Made by a program: the position numbers and the translations under genes. DNA of 64,000 nucleotides from the NCBI RefSeq assembly GCF_001625195.1, contig NC_054391.1:2945390-3009389 (forward strand), in the 5' to 3' direction. This document shows, piece after piece, positions 10,242 through 22,495 of the stretch. Below the pieces are notes generated by a model that did not search any database, was not told the DNA's origin, and saw only the letters and a list, made by a program, of their open reading frames with translations. How positions within the stretch are numbered: position 1 is the stretch's first letter; every line of letters starts with the position of its first letter. This DNA is from Drechmeria coniospora (taxonomy: Eukaryota > Ascomycota > Sordariomycetes > Hypocreales > Ophiocordycipitaceae).

Positions 10242-13198
10242 CCTGCCGGCTTTAACTAGATTCGATAGCAGGTCGCTTTCGTCGTAGAGGAGGTGGCGTC
10301 CGCGCTGGGCTTTTGTAAGCAGACTACGTTCGCCGAGGTGGTGATCTTGGAAACGAAACTGCCTCCACACAGCCCCCTATCGATCCGAGGAAGAGTCCGA
10401 GGGAGGCAGCGGCGTGATGGCCGTGGGAAGACGTACGATTATGAATATGGCTGTCGAATTGTAGATATGCCTGCTCTTGAGTGGAGGAAGCCTGTTGCGC
10501 GCCCGGTTGTTATTGCCTGAATCGTGGAGGATTCGGAGTAGCGACAGGAAACATCCGCCTGAGGCGGCCGTCAGTCGTCGACGGTTCACGACTAGTCAAT
10601 AATAATTAATTACCGTAAGGGGTAAGTCGGTGAAGCAGCCTGACATTTGGGCTTTTAGTCGGGAAAGCGCCTATACCTGCCATGTCTGCAGCGAGAGGTC
10701 ACTGGGATACCTAGATCGTACGGGAAAGGTACTTGATCCGGAAGAGCTATCATGTACCTTTCATGTACTCCGTATCGTGCGTCAACTCGCAATCACTTGC
10801 CCCTCAATTGCCACCCTCGGACCCCACCCACTTGTCAAGGCGCGCTATCGGTCTGTTGATCCAACGACCTTTGCCCCTCCACGAGCAAACAATACAGAGC
10901 CGCGAAGTGTAAGTAAGCTGAAGAATCCGCATCGCCTGTTTCCTCACAAAGAGCATATAGGTACAGGGCTTGGGCGTCCCATTCAGCTGATCCCAATTAG
11001 TTCGTGAGCGGTCAGCCAACGTATGGATCAGGATCCAGTCAAGCAGTCGACCCCGCCGTTTGAACGAGCCCAATCCCAACCCATCCCATGTCCTGAGGGC
11101 TATCGTCAACGTCGAACGAGGAAGCAATGGAATTCGGTCGCCCATCCGGTGGCTCCTCTTCCAAAGCCCCAGTCAGGTGTGTGTTCGGCATGGGGTAACT
11201 TGCGTATTGCTAAGCATATGTGCTGCTTAACAACATCTCGCTCTCCACCTGGAGGTCGAACCTCGCCAAGGCAATTGATGAAAGAAGTCATCATCAGCCC
11301 ATGCTCTTGATCAGTTCCCCAAGTCACACTCTTCGTGTTGTTGAAACCATACCCAAAGCTTCCTCGTCAATATTGGAATGCATCTTGTCGGTTTCCTCGA
11401 ACAGGTTCTGCGTTGCGCAGCCAAGTCCAGTCCACACTCGATGGCCCTGGCATCCATTGTTGCCGGCACAGTGCCGTATCGGAAGATGGGAGCATTCTTG
11501 GTGGAAGAGCAGTGAGAGGGAATATCGCAAGCGGGGTTCGGAAGCAAAATAGCCACCCCTCTTTCGCACGGGCCACTGTCCTGGAAGTTCGCGGATCGCC
11601 CAATTCATCAAACACCCGCATCACCTCTTTCAGTATCAAATGTTCCTCCTCACTTGGGCTCGCTAGTTTGACCCGAATGATTGCAATTTCTCTCCTCAAC
11701 AGCATGGATTGAGACCAGAGGCTACGTTCCCGGCGTGCACTCTGAGAAGTCGGTTCTCTTCTCTTCGCCCATAACGGTCTCGCCACAGTATCGACCAAAA
11801 CTCGAGTTCTTCCTTGATGTCGAAACCTACATGTTGTACGCCATTATGGGTAATATCCGCATTCCCCATGGATTAGATGTACTAAAGCGTACTGAACTGC
11901 GCCTGCATGCCAACAGCGCGCGTGTCCACAACGGATTCGGCCGCCAGAAACTCTGCGAGGCTACATAATTTACTCGAATACAATTCCGTACGGGGTCTTC
12001 ACCAGCCTCTGGTAACAACCACATTTCTGGCTACTCTTGCTTGCCCCTTGGAGAGCAGTCCGGCCCTGTACGAGAACCCGGTGGTAAGACCTGCATGGGA
12101 GTGGAAGGATCTTCGCAGCTCCTAGGCTGTTTTCTTGCCGGGGTTTGTATCCACTCGGCTACTTTTCAAAGGGTGTGCGATGCATTTGCATCAAAATGGC
12201 TGCACATGGTACACATCCATATGCGTCGGCCACAAAGGGGTCACTAACAGGCTGTCGGTCAACGGCTCCAGGGCAACTATAATGATACTCGAAGCAGGGC
12301 TCCCCTTGATCTATAGGAGAGTGGCGTGTTGGGGGCTACTGGAAAATATATACACGTCACTTGATTCTGACTATTCTTAGCCTGGCTACTTGATGTAACC
12401 AGCTGTGTGGCCTCGTGGTGCTCTCTTGCAGGCGGGCAGTTCAAGGCAACCGTATGGAGTATTGGATGAGGGAACATGGGCACGGCTTGTAAGTCTTGCC
12501 CGTATGACACGTGCATCGTTGAATCTCACCGATATGGAGTCTTGAGAGCCTTCGATTGCTATGGAGTAAACGGCTTTCCAGTTGTCGATTGCGATATTTG
12601 AAGTGTTGAGATGCCCTGTCGAGCCGGTGTCAGACAGTGTTGTGAGGCAATTGTTCTGCGCAGTATATTGCATGAGGACAGCAGGCCAAGGTGGAGGGCA
12701 TCAAAGAGAATCAGCCTGACGCGCGTGTTCTTCATTCTGACCACGCCAAATGTCCCATGGCGAAGTTCACCTCGGGCATTGTTACTTTGTCTCCTTGGGG
12801 CGACTGAGTACATCATTGACTGAACATTCGTCACGCTCCTGCAGATATTAGTCGTGTACCGGTGCCATCCAGGGGCAAATGCAGCGGACCTCCGTCTTGC
12901 ATCGTCTTGTATCGTCTTGTACCGTCTCGCTTCCCCTGGCCGCCAAGAAGAGACTTCGAGGCGGACTTGCCATGTGAGAGAATCCGTCGTGATTACCACC
13001 ACCCACTATTACTACGGTTTCACTTTGGGGGGGACGTACTGCTGCCAGCAAGTCGGAATGAGAATAACGTGCGAGCCCGACGAGGTGTGTGGATGCATCA
13101 ACAACAGAGCTTGCGACCTTTCGAGGAAGCCAATATCGCCTAGGGGGGCAGTGATTCACGGACACTGCGAGAGATGGGAACCAACATGCCAAAAAAAT
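10242..13198. other. Intergenic region holding one decayed frame
   Basis: Between the dynein light chain start and the tRNA pair. Apart from the probable pseudogene at 11106-11847 I see no supported gene. Base composition is more even here than in the GTAC-word regions and there are few repeats; a short CGTCTTGTAT-like repeat lies near 12890-12935. Confidence 0.5.
11106..11847 (-). pseudogene. Probable decayed gene, family unknown
   Basis: On the minus strand one frame is open from about 11847 to 11108 except for a single TGA at 11369-11367. Both sides of the stop look like ordinary protein: LRREIAIIRVKLASPSEEE and HLILKEVMRVFDELGDP upstream, GYGFNNTKSVTWGTDQ and LGEVRPPGGERDVVKQH downstream. 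A single CGA-to-TGA transition would account for the stop. Near 11800-11760 a second frame gives coherent peptide (IKEELEFWSILWRDRYGRRE), which suggests a frameshift or an unrecognised intron. There is no ATG in the main frame near the 5' end. I do not recognise the family. It could also be a real multi-exon gene with the TGA inside an intron, or a chance open frame. Confidence 0.35.
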
Positions 13199-13298
13199 TG
13201 ATGAGACTGGGACTCGAACCCAGGAGGATTGCTCCATCAGGAAACTGGAAGCTAAGGTAACCTTAACCTGACGCCATAACCAACTCGGCCATCTCACC
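13199..13298 (-). tRNA. tRNA-Leu(AAG), intron-containing, copy 1
   Basis: Read on the minus strand, the acceptor GGTGAGA pairs with TCTCATC followed by discriminator A. The D arm begins GCCGAGTTGG. The anticodon stem TCAGG/CCTGA encloses TT-AAG-G, so the anticodon is AAG, read as inosine-AG for CUU/CUC codons. An 18-nt intron follows position 37. A long class II variable arm and a CTGGG-TTCGAGT-CCCAG T arm complete the fold. A run of seven T follows the 3' end as a Pol III terminator. Confidence 0.95.
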
Positions 13299-13391
13299 GA
13301 ATGGGTTGTTGCAGAGTATTGTCTTGAGATTGCCGTCGGTCACAATCGACTTATAGCCTGTTGCTAGTGTACAAATGTAAAAACAAAAAAA

Positions 13392-13491
13392 TGATGAGAC
13401 TGGGACTCGAACCCAGGAGGATTGCTCCATCAGGAAACTGGATGCTAAGGTAACCTTAACCTGACGCCATAACCAACTCGGCCATCTCACC
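13392..13491 (-). tRNA. tRNA-Leu(AAG), intron-containing, copy 2
   Basis: Identical in its mature sequence to the copy 193 bp away and in the same orientation. The only difference I see is one base in the 18-nt intron (GATGC here, GAAGC in the other, read on the plus strand). It also ends in a T run. The 93-nt spacer matches the flank of this copy only for about 15 nt next to the 5' end, so the duplication covered little more than the gene. Confidence 0.95.
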
Positions 13492-14462
13492 GAATAGATT
13501 GTTGTTAAAAGACATGCGCCTTAATGAACTATATCTTTGTTCTTCATAATCCAAATTCAACCCACTGCTAATACTTCTCATCCGTTATTGGATGTGCTGA
13601 TCAAGTCGCAATCATTAGCCCAACCACCCTTTTACCTCTGTCTATTTTAAGGACATTGAAATTCCAAGGCAGTTATGAGGAATGCAATTCCTATAATAAG
13701 CAATTTGTAACTAATCCCGCTTGGCTTATTCCTGTTCGGAATGTGGAAATGTGAATACCCGTTGAGTACAGAGTATAATTCACCATCGCAGTGCTATGAT
13801 TGCCGCAAATATGCCTAGTTCAGTATTACATCATTAATGTGTTTACGGATTTCTAAATGCCACATATGTACTTGTACCACTGCAACTCAATATCAAACGG
13901 AGCATGCGCAATCATGCGTAATGTTTATAGGGATCACTATCACGAATGAGACGCAATCCTCACAGAGGGAAAAATGCGAGACGAGATGAAGATGTGGCCA
14001 CCGCTCGAATATTGCTCTCTAGGGTAGGCCGCCTGCTGCCTTGAGATTGACTACTGTACCTAGTAGTAATATGTGTACTTTACTCCGTACTCCGTACTTA
14101 AGTAAGTACAGCATACTGTACTTTGTTGTTAAGTACTGGTAGCATTAGCGAGCCACAGAAATTTCAAGTTTACTTGTTCATGTATGTACTTACATGTGCG
14201 CTGAAGTTATTACTGTACTGAACTTACTGCACATGTGCTTGGTAACCGAGTAGGGGTTATGGTTGGTTACGTTATTTCATGAAATTACAGTGAGTAGGTA
14301 GGTGGGCCCAAGAAAAATCACTGCGGGCCCACTACTTCAGACGCGATCCCAGAGTCGCTGCCATTTTTTTTTTCTCCTCCCAATTCTCCAACTCCAGAGG
14401 CTGCAGGCAGACCTCATGGCAGCAGTTTGTACTCCCGTGGCATGACCATTTCATACAGCGCC
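13492..14462. other. Intergenic, partly AT-rich, MRD1 promoter side
   Basis: About 1 kb. The first half (13500-13980) is clearly more AT-rich than surrounding coding DNA and has no open frame worth reporting. Tandem TACTCCGTAC words occur near 14081-14110. The last 150 bp before the MRD1 start contain a T9 tract and CT-rich sequence typical of a fungal core promoter and 5' UTR. Confidence 0.5.
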
Positions 14463-17290
14463 ATGGCCACGTCAAGGGTATTTGTCAAGGGCCTCCCCCC
14501 AAACATCACAGAGGCCGATTTCCGAAGACACTTTTCTGCTCAGGGCCGCGAAGTCACCGATGTCAAGCTGATATCGCAGCGACGCATTGGCTATGTTGGA
14601 TACAAGAGCTCCGACGACGCATCACGCGCCGTCAAGTACTTTCACAAGTCATACATTCGCATGTCAAAGCTCTCCGTCGAGCTCGCAAAGGCTGTAGGTT
14701 TGGCAGTCACCCACCCGTGTCCGATTCTCCACCCACTGACGATGGAGGAATGCAGATTTCAGACCCGACCCTTGCCAAAAACCACAAATTCCCCTCCCCA
14801 ACCGTTGCTCCTGCTGGCCATGGTGGTCAGCAGCTGGCTGTTGACCATGATGCAAACCCGAAGAAGCGGAAGCGGGAGGAGCCGGAGCGTCCGGACCCCA
14901 ATCTGCGCGAGTTCCTCCAAGTCATGAAGGCCAGAAGGGAAGGCGTTGTTGATGCAGATGAATCAACCATTGAAACCCCTGGGACTGGGGCAATGATTGT
15001 TCCAGAGGGCGAGAGTGACGACGAATATGACCATATACCGGCGAGTAAAAAGACGTCAAAGAGTGCTCGTCCTCTAGCGAGCCAAAAGAGACGCGACAAC
15101 GACGAGGCCCACCAGGCGCCACCAAGGGATATGAAAGCACATGATGCATCGCCGGCAGACGATGCCGGCAGGGCACCTGAGCCCCCCGAGCCCCCTGAGC
15201 GCCCCGAGCAAGCGACCGACAACAAGTCACTGGCGGCTGACGCTACGGACGACGATTGGCTGCGGTCGCGAACAAGCAGGCTGCTCGATCTTGTAGATCC
15301 TGACGACCTTATGACCGATACCGCGCCAAGGCCCCAGCAGGGATCCGTCGAGCAAGACACTGGGAACGATAGGGGCACGTCTCATTCCTCGGACGAGTTG
15401 ATGCGCGACGTGGCCCATGACGCCGCCGCCGCCTCCGCCGTCGAGGAAATTGCAACGGATGATGCAGTCGAAGCAATCTCCAAGACGTCTCGGCTCTTTG
15501 TCCGCAACCTGGCCTACAGCACCACCGAAGGGGACATCCGTGATGCGTTCGAGAAGTTCGGACATTTGCAAGAGGTACGTGAAGACATGACCTTCCCATC
15601 ACAGCTTCATCGAATTCCAGGCGCAAGGATGAACCCCAGATAGGGACAGCTTATACTTTTGTATTTGATGAGAACCCTGGGTGAAATATTTTAGTAGATG
15701 CTTCAGTTTCTGAGCCAATGCCTCGCGAGCACATGATATTTGCGGAATCACCATCATCGTCTGACGGTAAACGGCTAACGCATCATCCGTCAGGTACATT
15801 TGCCCACCAACGCGGCGGGGTCCATCAAAGGGTTTGCCCTTGTGCTGTTCGTCGATGCTGCCGACGCCGTGAGAGCATTCCAGGCGATGGATGGGGCAAC
15901 GTTTCAGGGGCGAATTCTTCACATCATTCCAGCCACTGCCAGGAGGGAGCAGGGGCTGGACGAGTATGGACTCTCCAAGCTCCCGGTGAAAAAACAAAAC
16001 TTGATTCGTAAGAAGGCCACGGCGGCCTCGACGGCGTTCAGCTGGAATTCGCTCTACATGAATCAGGACGCCGTCAACAGCTCCGTCGCCAGCCGGCTCG
16101 GTGTCTCAAAAGCCGAGCTTCTGGACCCTACCTCGGCGGATGCCGCCATCAAGCAGGCCATCGCGGAGACGACCGTCATCCAGGATACCAAGGCCTTCTT
16201 CGCCGCCAACGGGGTAGATCTGGAGGCATTCAAGTCGCAAAAGCGGGGCGACAGAACCATACTGGTCAAGAACTTCCCGTTTGGCACCACCATGGACGAG
16301 CTCCGACGCATGTTCGAGGAGTTTGGACCGGTGCTCAAGGTTCTGATGCCTCCGAGTGGCACAATAGCGATTGTCCACTACGCGCAGGCAAATCACGCCA
16401 AGGCGGCGTTTGGCAGACTCGCCTACCGACGCATCAAGGATAGCGTGCTCTTCTTGGAGAAGGGGCCCAAGGACCTGCTAAAAGATGACCAGTTGGAGAC
16501 GGTGACGCCTGCCGATAGCCAGCCGTCGACCGGGGTCCAAAAGTTAACGGTCGGGGACCTGCTGTCGACGGGCGAGAGGACGGATGAGGCGGACACGACC
16601 TCCTTATTCGTCCGCAATTTAAACTTCGCCACGACCACTAGCAGGCTGGCCGAAGCGTTTGGGGCCCTCGACGGGTTCGTGTCGGCACGGGTCAAGACAA
16701 AAATGGATGCCAAGAAGCCCGGCCAGACTCTGAGCATGGGCTTCGGCTTCGTCGCTTTTCGGAGCAAGTCCCAGGCGCAGGCGGCGCTCAAGGTCATGGA
16801 CGGCCATGTGCTGGACGGTCACGCACTCGGCGTGAAGGCGTCCCACAAGGGCCACGACGCGGCCGAGGAGAGGCGGCGGGACGACCGGGCCAAGAAGACG
16901 GCGGCGCAGAGGACAAAGATCGTCATCAAGAACCTCCCCTTCCAAGCCACGAAGAAGGACATCCGGACCCTGTTTGGGACCTACGGCCAACTTAGATCTG
17001 TCCGCGTTCCAAGGAAGGCGGACCACACGGCAAGGGGCTTTGCGTTTGCAGATTTCGTGACGCCACGGGAGGCGGAGAATGCGCTGAACGCCCTGCGGGA
17101 CACGCACTTCCTGGGCCGCCGGCTGGTGCTGGACTACGCCGAAGCCGAGGCGGTCGACGCCGAGGAGGAGATCGAGAAGATGCAACGGAAAATAGGAGGG
17201 CAGGCCCATAAGGTGGCCCTTCAGCAGCTTACGGGTGGAGGGAGGAAGAAGTTCAATATTGGCAACGACGGGGAGGACGACGAGGAGTAA
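14463..17290 (+). CDS. MRD1: Multiple RNA-binding domain protein 1 (MRD1)
   Basis: Nucleolar factor of the small-subunit processome, needed for 35S pre-rRNA cleavage and 18S rRNA production (family knowledge). Three exons: 14463-14693, 14756-15574 and 15794-17290, giving 848 residues, near the yeast length of 887. The start sits in GCCATGGCC; both introns (62 and 219 bp) are phase 0, the first with a CTGAC branch point. Five RRM domains are visible through their RNP motifs: VFVKGLPPNI near residue 5, RLFVRNLAYS near 324, TILVKNFPFG near 503, SLFVRNLNFA near 619 and KIVIKNLPFQ near 723. A charged linker rich in Asp, Glu, Pro and Lys (about 80-310) separates RRM1 from RRM2, as in the family. 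The protein ends in an acidic GNDGEDDEE tail. abaA follows 1.1 kb downstream on the same strand; I infer no functional link. Confidence 0.96.
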
Positions 17291-18366
17291 CCGGTTGACA
17301 AGGAGAACGCGCAAACAGACTATTTGGCTGCCCGTGCTGGCCTGCAAGACTCTAAGGAGAGATTATTCCCTCGCCCAGGTATTCTCATTTGCGATTTTTC
17401 TCCATCGCATCTCCCTTGACAAGGGGTGCTGACGATGAGCTACGCCCGGGCCGGCGGTGGCCGCGCGCAAGTCGTGATGCTGACGACGTCAAAGCCGCGG
17501 CGCCGGCGGCGATGATTCGAGAGCCATCTTCAGCGAAGAATGGGATGTGGAGGATTGCGCAGCCATGTTGTCCGATGGCAATTTGCCTGCATGCCGTCGC
17601 GGCTTCGAGGTGTGCGCGTGTGCCTGCGATGGGTGACTTGCGGTGTTGGTGCCCCCCCCCCCCCCCTCCCCCCACGCCCTCGCCCTCCCTTGCATACTAA
17701 CGCCCTCGCTGCAGACCTCAGGATGCCATGTGGCCCACGGTCTGCTCGCCGTCACCCTCACGCAATTGGCCCCGGCCGCATCGTTCCGTAACTGTAGACA
17801 GCCAGACGGCAATGAATGGGTAATGGCTAGTTTGGGGCCCGCCATCGCCCGTCTTGCCGAACACCCCCCCCCTCCGAGCAAGCGCAGCCAGGCTACGTCA
17901 AGGCCGCCACCCACCCACCCACACCCCCTCTCTGTCGGGTTGGTGCAGTGATTTGCAGATTGCATCTTGATCTTTCGAGTAAGGTACCGAATCTTGGAGC
18001 TACTACGTCGCTCTTGGAGCTACAACCTCGATGTGGTACCTAGCCGCTAGGTTAGCTGATGAGGGGGACGAGGAAGCACGAACCCTGTCCCCCCTTCTTC
18101 AATATCATCAGTAGACTTCGTCCACCTCCTCCACCCAGTCTTGGATTTATATGGTCTCGAGGTCTCCTTGGGATGACCTTCTTCGTTCCAGTCTACCTCG
18201 TCGCCTCCTTCACGGCATACATTTATCCCACCATTCCACATCCTCAAATTCCTTTCAGCATTTCTTGTCCTCTTCAACTCGCTCTTTTACTCTACCATTG
18301 CTCTGCGAACGCATTCGTGCTGGTTGAGCCTGTTCTCGTGAACACCTCCATCGGCATTCCTCGACC
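17291..18366. other. MRD1-abaA intergenic region, abaA 5' region
   Basis: No gene supported. It contains a C15 run at 17652-17666 and several shorter C runs. The 300 bp before abaA are CT-rich, as expected of a long 5' UTR. Two CATTCY elements lie at 18232 and 18355. Confidence 0.5.
18232..18237 (+). promoter_or_regulatory. Possible AbaA response element (CATTCC)
   Basis: Matches CATTCY, the site bound by the TEA domain of AbaA. A second copy lies at 18355-18360, seven bases before the start codon. abaA is autoregulated through such sites in Aspergillus nidulans. A 6-bp degenerate match is weak evidence on its own. Confidence 0.25.
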
Positions 18367-21101
18367 ATGTCTTCCTCACTCTATCAGCCAAGGCCGGTCC
18401 TGTCGTCGCAGAGATACTCACAGTCTCCGGATTACGTCGACTCTCGACGCAACAGCATCCACGGGCCCCCGAGACCACCGTTGCGAGAATCGACTGGCAA
18501 CGTCCAGGCACACAACTTCAATGGTATCGTGTCGTGCTACCAGAGCCCAGCGGCGCTGTCCCCGTCGATGACGACCAACATCCCCCCCCCGATGGTGCCT
18601 TCACAATCGTACGACTGCCTGTACAGGGTGCCGACTCCTCGACAGCAACCGCGCTACCAGCAGCAGCGGAAGGCCCGAAACTCGATCAACCCGCTCTACT
18701 GGTGGCCCGCCTTCCGCCAGTACCGCAACAGGCAGGCGCACAAGGACACGCAAAAGGACAAGGGAGGTGTCTGGCGCCGGCCGGAGCTCGAGGATGCCTT
18801 CGTCGACTGTAAGTGGGCCGGCCGAGTCGTCGGAGCTGGCCTCGCGAGCTGACCGTCGTTGACCAGCCGTCCTCCTCATGCCTCACATGGGCCGCCGCAA
18901 GTTCTCCATGGGCGGGAAGCTCCACGGACGCAACATGCTCATCAGCGAGTACATCTTCGTCATCTGCGTCGCCGTGCTCGGCAGCAAGGAGATTTTCCGC
19001 ATCGACAACAGCAACGAGAGCATAGAGCAGATGGGTCGGAAGCAGGTGTCGAGCCACATGCAGGTCGTCAAGAAGTTCTTTGAGGACCTCCGGTGCTGTA
19101 CGTCGCGGGCGCGCGGGCCGTCGGACGAAGACGCTAACGACGCTCGCAGTTCACTTTTTGTTTCCCTCGGAGGAGAAGAAGGAGCCGGGCTCGACCAACT
19201 CGGACGACTACTACGACGAGGAGGAGCAGGAGTCCTTCAAGTCCAACCCGGTGCTGACGGCCTTGGCCGAGGGCCGGGTGCCGGACGTCAAGCCCAACTA
19301 CGAGTACTTTTCCCAGCTGCTGGCGCTGCAGTCGGCGATATGCGTCCGGCCCAAGACGTGCGAGGTGTTCGTCTCGTCGTCGGACATCAAGATCCGAGAC
19401 GACGTCGCCTACGACGCCCACAACACGCCGCTGGACCAGGCCTCGTTCCCGCACCTGAACAAGTACCGGAACTGCGACGACAGCCCCAACGTGCTCGGGA
19501 AGGACGTGCTGCTGCACGAGTACACGCGGTCCCTCGACCGGACGACGTCGGCGTGCGTCAAGACGGTGACGCGTCGCTGGCAAAAGGACGCGCCGGCCAT
19601 GTACGAGACGCTCGACCTGCCCTCGCGGGACGAGGACTGCCTCCTGCTGGAGATGTGCGCGACGATCGAGCTGCACGAGCACGCCAAGTTCCCGTCGGGC
19701 TCGGAGCTCACCGGCTTCGTCGAGGTCAGCGTCGGCGGCCAGCCCGGGCTGCAAGGGCTGCAGAACCACCGGTGGAAGTGCATCACGCGCCTGACGCGGC
19801 CGGCGGAGCTGCACAGCGACGAGGGGAAACAGGGGGTGTACACGAACGACAGCGGCATCCACAGGCGCGGCTGCAACGACTCGAAGAGCGACTGCGACTG
19901 CCACGGCCGGCCGCGGACCGACATTCACGTTCCCTTCCCCGCCGTCGAGTGGGCGAGCATCCTCAGCATGGCGGTCCAGTACCCCGACGTGGAGCACCAG
20001 CGGATGAAGGAGAAGCGTCGGCGGACGGCCGACGGCGACAAGAAGGAGCTCGAGCGCGCCGGCAGCAAGCGGAAGCGGTCGGAGGACGAGGGCGACGCCG
20101 CCTTCTGGACGCGGCGGGAGCCGACGGGAAGCGACCTCATCTGCAAGGTGGCCATGTACCAGGAGCTCTGGTCGTGCGCGCCCGACTCGACGCAGTGGAC
20201 GCGGCAGGCCATCATCTTCTGGCGCTTCAACACGACGAACCAGTGGCACAAGTACAACCCCGTCTTCAAGCCGGCGGGCACGACGTGGCGGTGGCTGACC
20301 ATCAACGATCCCATGTCGCGCTACCACCAGCAGAAGGCGCTGGTGCACCCGTCGACGGGCGTTTCGAGGGACGCGCTGATGTCGCCGACGCCGTCCATCG
20401 GCCAGCACCTGACGGCGACGATGAACGAAACGTTCAACTCGGCCTGGGAGGGCAACGGCAACCACCACATGCCGAGCGTGCCGCCGCTGCAGACGTCGGG
20501 CTCGAGCCTCAGCCTGTTCGACTCCTTCTCGGGCGGCCTCGCGACGCCGCCGCCGACGGCGACGCTGCCCGGCGGCTACCCCGCGAGCGGGAACTTTGAG
20601 CCGAGCATGGGGCCGAATTCGGGCGTCAACTTTCTCCCCACGCCGGCGGCCGGCGCGACGAACGAGCGGCCGGCTCCGGCGTTGGGCAACGGCGGCCAGC
20701 CCTACTACGACGGACAGCCGTCCTTTGGCGACGTCAAGCCCATCTCGACGGCGGTCGGTCCGTACATGCCGACGGCGTCGTCGCTCGAGATGCCGAACCA
20801 GATGGTCTACGACAACTCGCCGTGCGACACGAACAACATGCCCGGCTGGGACATGTCGGCGCTCGACGGCTGGACGGGGAACACGCCGGCGGCGCCGCCG
20901 AGCGCGACGTCGGAATGGGGGCCGACGCCGTCGAAGATGGAGCCGCAGGGCGAGCAGCACAGCACCATGTGGGCGCCGCCCCAGTGGCCGTTGTCGGCTG
21001 GCGCAGCGCCTGGATCGCACGAGCGGGGAGGGAGCCCGCGACCGACGAAGAGGCGGAGGGATGCCATCGACAGCCACGTGCCGGTTACGGCTGCATGGTA
21101 G
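18367..21101 (+). CDS. abaA: AbaA, TEA/ATTS-domain conidiation regulator
   Basis: Transcription factor of the BrlA-AbaA-WetA conidiation cascade, controlling phialide or conidiogenous-cell differentiation and binding CATTCY. Three exons: 18367-18808, 18867-19097 and 19150-21101, giving 874 residues, close to Fusarium AbaA. Both introns are short (58 and 52 bp, phase 1), and both interrupt the TEA domain. The TEA domain runs from about residue 131 to 228: GGVWRRPELEDAFVDSVLLM, then GRRKFSMGGKLHGRNMLISE, then RKQVSSHMQVVKKFFEDL. Basic segments (RMKEKRRRTA, SKRKRSED) lie in the middle of the protein. The C-terminal third is Pro/Ser/Gly-rich, as expected of an activation region. The gene is very GC-rich at third positions, which opens long meaningless antisense frames. 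Function is inferred from orthology; the domain call is secure. Confidence 0.96.
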
Positions 21102-22079
21102 GGCGCGGACGACGAAGCACGACGATCCCTCGAGGGGCTACGGGAAGACGGCTCACGGGCGTTGAGGAATGAATGAACATGCGACGAGCATTTGGCCTCT
21201 GTCGGTTCGGCGCTTCCGGTGGGCATGGCGGGGCTTTCTCTTCTTCGGGGAAGAATAATAATACCACATGATTAGACGTACTTACATGTACACTTACGAG
21301 CATGAATGAGACGCTTGCTTCCAACGGACTCTAGCTTTTGAGGTGTGACTGTGCTGGTGGGTGCATGCAAAGAGACTACGCGGCCGTTCCTGAAGCTAAT
21401 GCGGACGCTGGCGTGGCGCGTGCCTAGGAGTAGCTCGACGCTACTCATCGACCACTAGTGGATAGTAAGGGGTAATACCTTTGCTCCATGCTATTGCCAA
21501 GCTTGAATGAAGCTATACGGAGTGTAGCTGTAGTTGTACATGCTCGAGTTTCTTCAACGGTGTGGGTCACGATACCAGAACGAAGCAAGGGAAGATCCTG
21601 AAGCCGTAGTTTCTTTTTGCCGCTTGTTTCATTCCCTTGTGTTCCTGAACAGTGTACTTACGGAGTACGGAGTACAGGTACACATACCTAGTACAGTATG
21701 TAAGTGCTTTGTGTCTCTGTTTTCGCTCTCACGGGGGTGCCAAGGTACTGGTAGAAATACATCTTACGGTTGTACTGTAGGAGTAGGTGTATCTAGTACC
21801 TAGTATTACCTAGTAGGTTAGTACCTAGTAGGTGTACAACTACTCCGTACATGTAGGTGCACAGTACCTACCTATACAGTAGTAAGTGCTGAGGCACAGT
21901 GGATCGGTGGGCACTTGTAGCTACTAGGTACAGCACTGTTAGGATTATATACAGCACTCTGTACTCCGTACATACCTGTAGCCCCCCTGTTTTTGGACAG
22001 TCACGGGACATAATGTTTAGTACATTTCACAGCTATTCGGTGCTGTCACACCTAAATTCGCGCATCAACGTACTGTTAT

Positions 22080-22490
22080 AGGCTGGTTTGTAGTGTAGCT
22101 TGCGACATATTGTAGCAATTGAACAGAGTAACAACTCTGACAGTCTGTGTTGTAGAAATTATTATGTCGTCAATATACCAACCAGTTTTACAAAATCCAG
22201 CTGTCAAAAATCAACAGTACTTTTTGGCTTTTTAGCAATTTTAAATAAACATTATTTTTACTAATTAAACAGCCTATTATTAAATAAAAATAATTTTAAA
22301 TACAATATAGTTATAATTATAACATATTTCAATACTAATAGCTATTTTATTACTTAACAGTCTTATATACAGTTAATAGTCTTGTATATAGTTAACAGTC
22401 ATTTGTATAACCAACAGCTGTTACTTATTATACTGTCGTACCTAATGATCGCTCTGTAAATAATACTAACTCTCGTTGCACCTCTATCTG
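22080..22490. other. AT-rich island, possible decayed transposon
   Basis: Strikingly rich in A and T compared with all neighbours, with no open frames and recurrent motifs such as TTAACAGTC and TAGTCTTGTATATA. Such islands in ascomycetes are usually repeat-induced-mutation remains of mobile elements. I could not identify an element or a target-site duplication, so this is inference. Confidence 0.4.
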
Positions 22491-22495
22491 TCTCA

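Noticed and set aside
14717..15643. A separate gene starting inside MRD1
   Set aside because: It is MRD1 exon 2 read from part of intron 1; splice sites and phase join it to the upstream RRM1 exon.
19134..21077. 647-codon open frame antisense to abaA
   Set aside because: Arg/Val/Leu-rich mirror of a gene with very GC-rich third positions; the sense strand has a clear TEA-domain protein.
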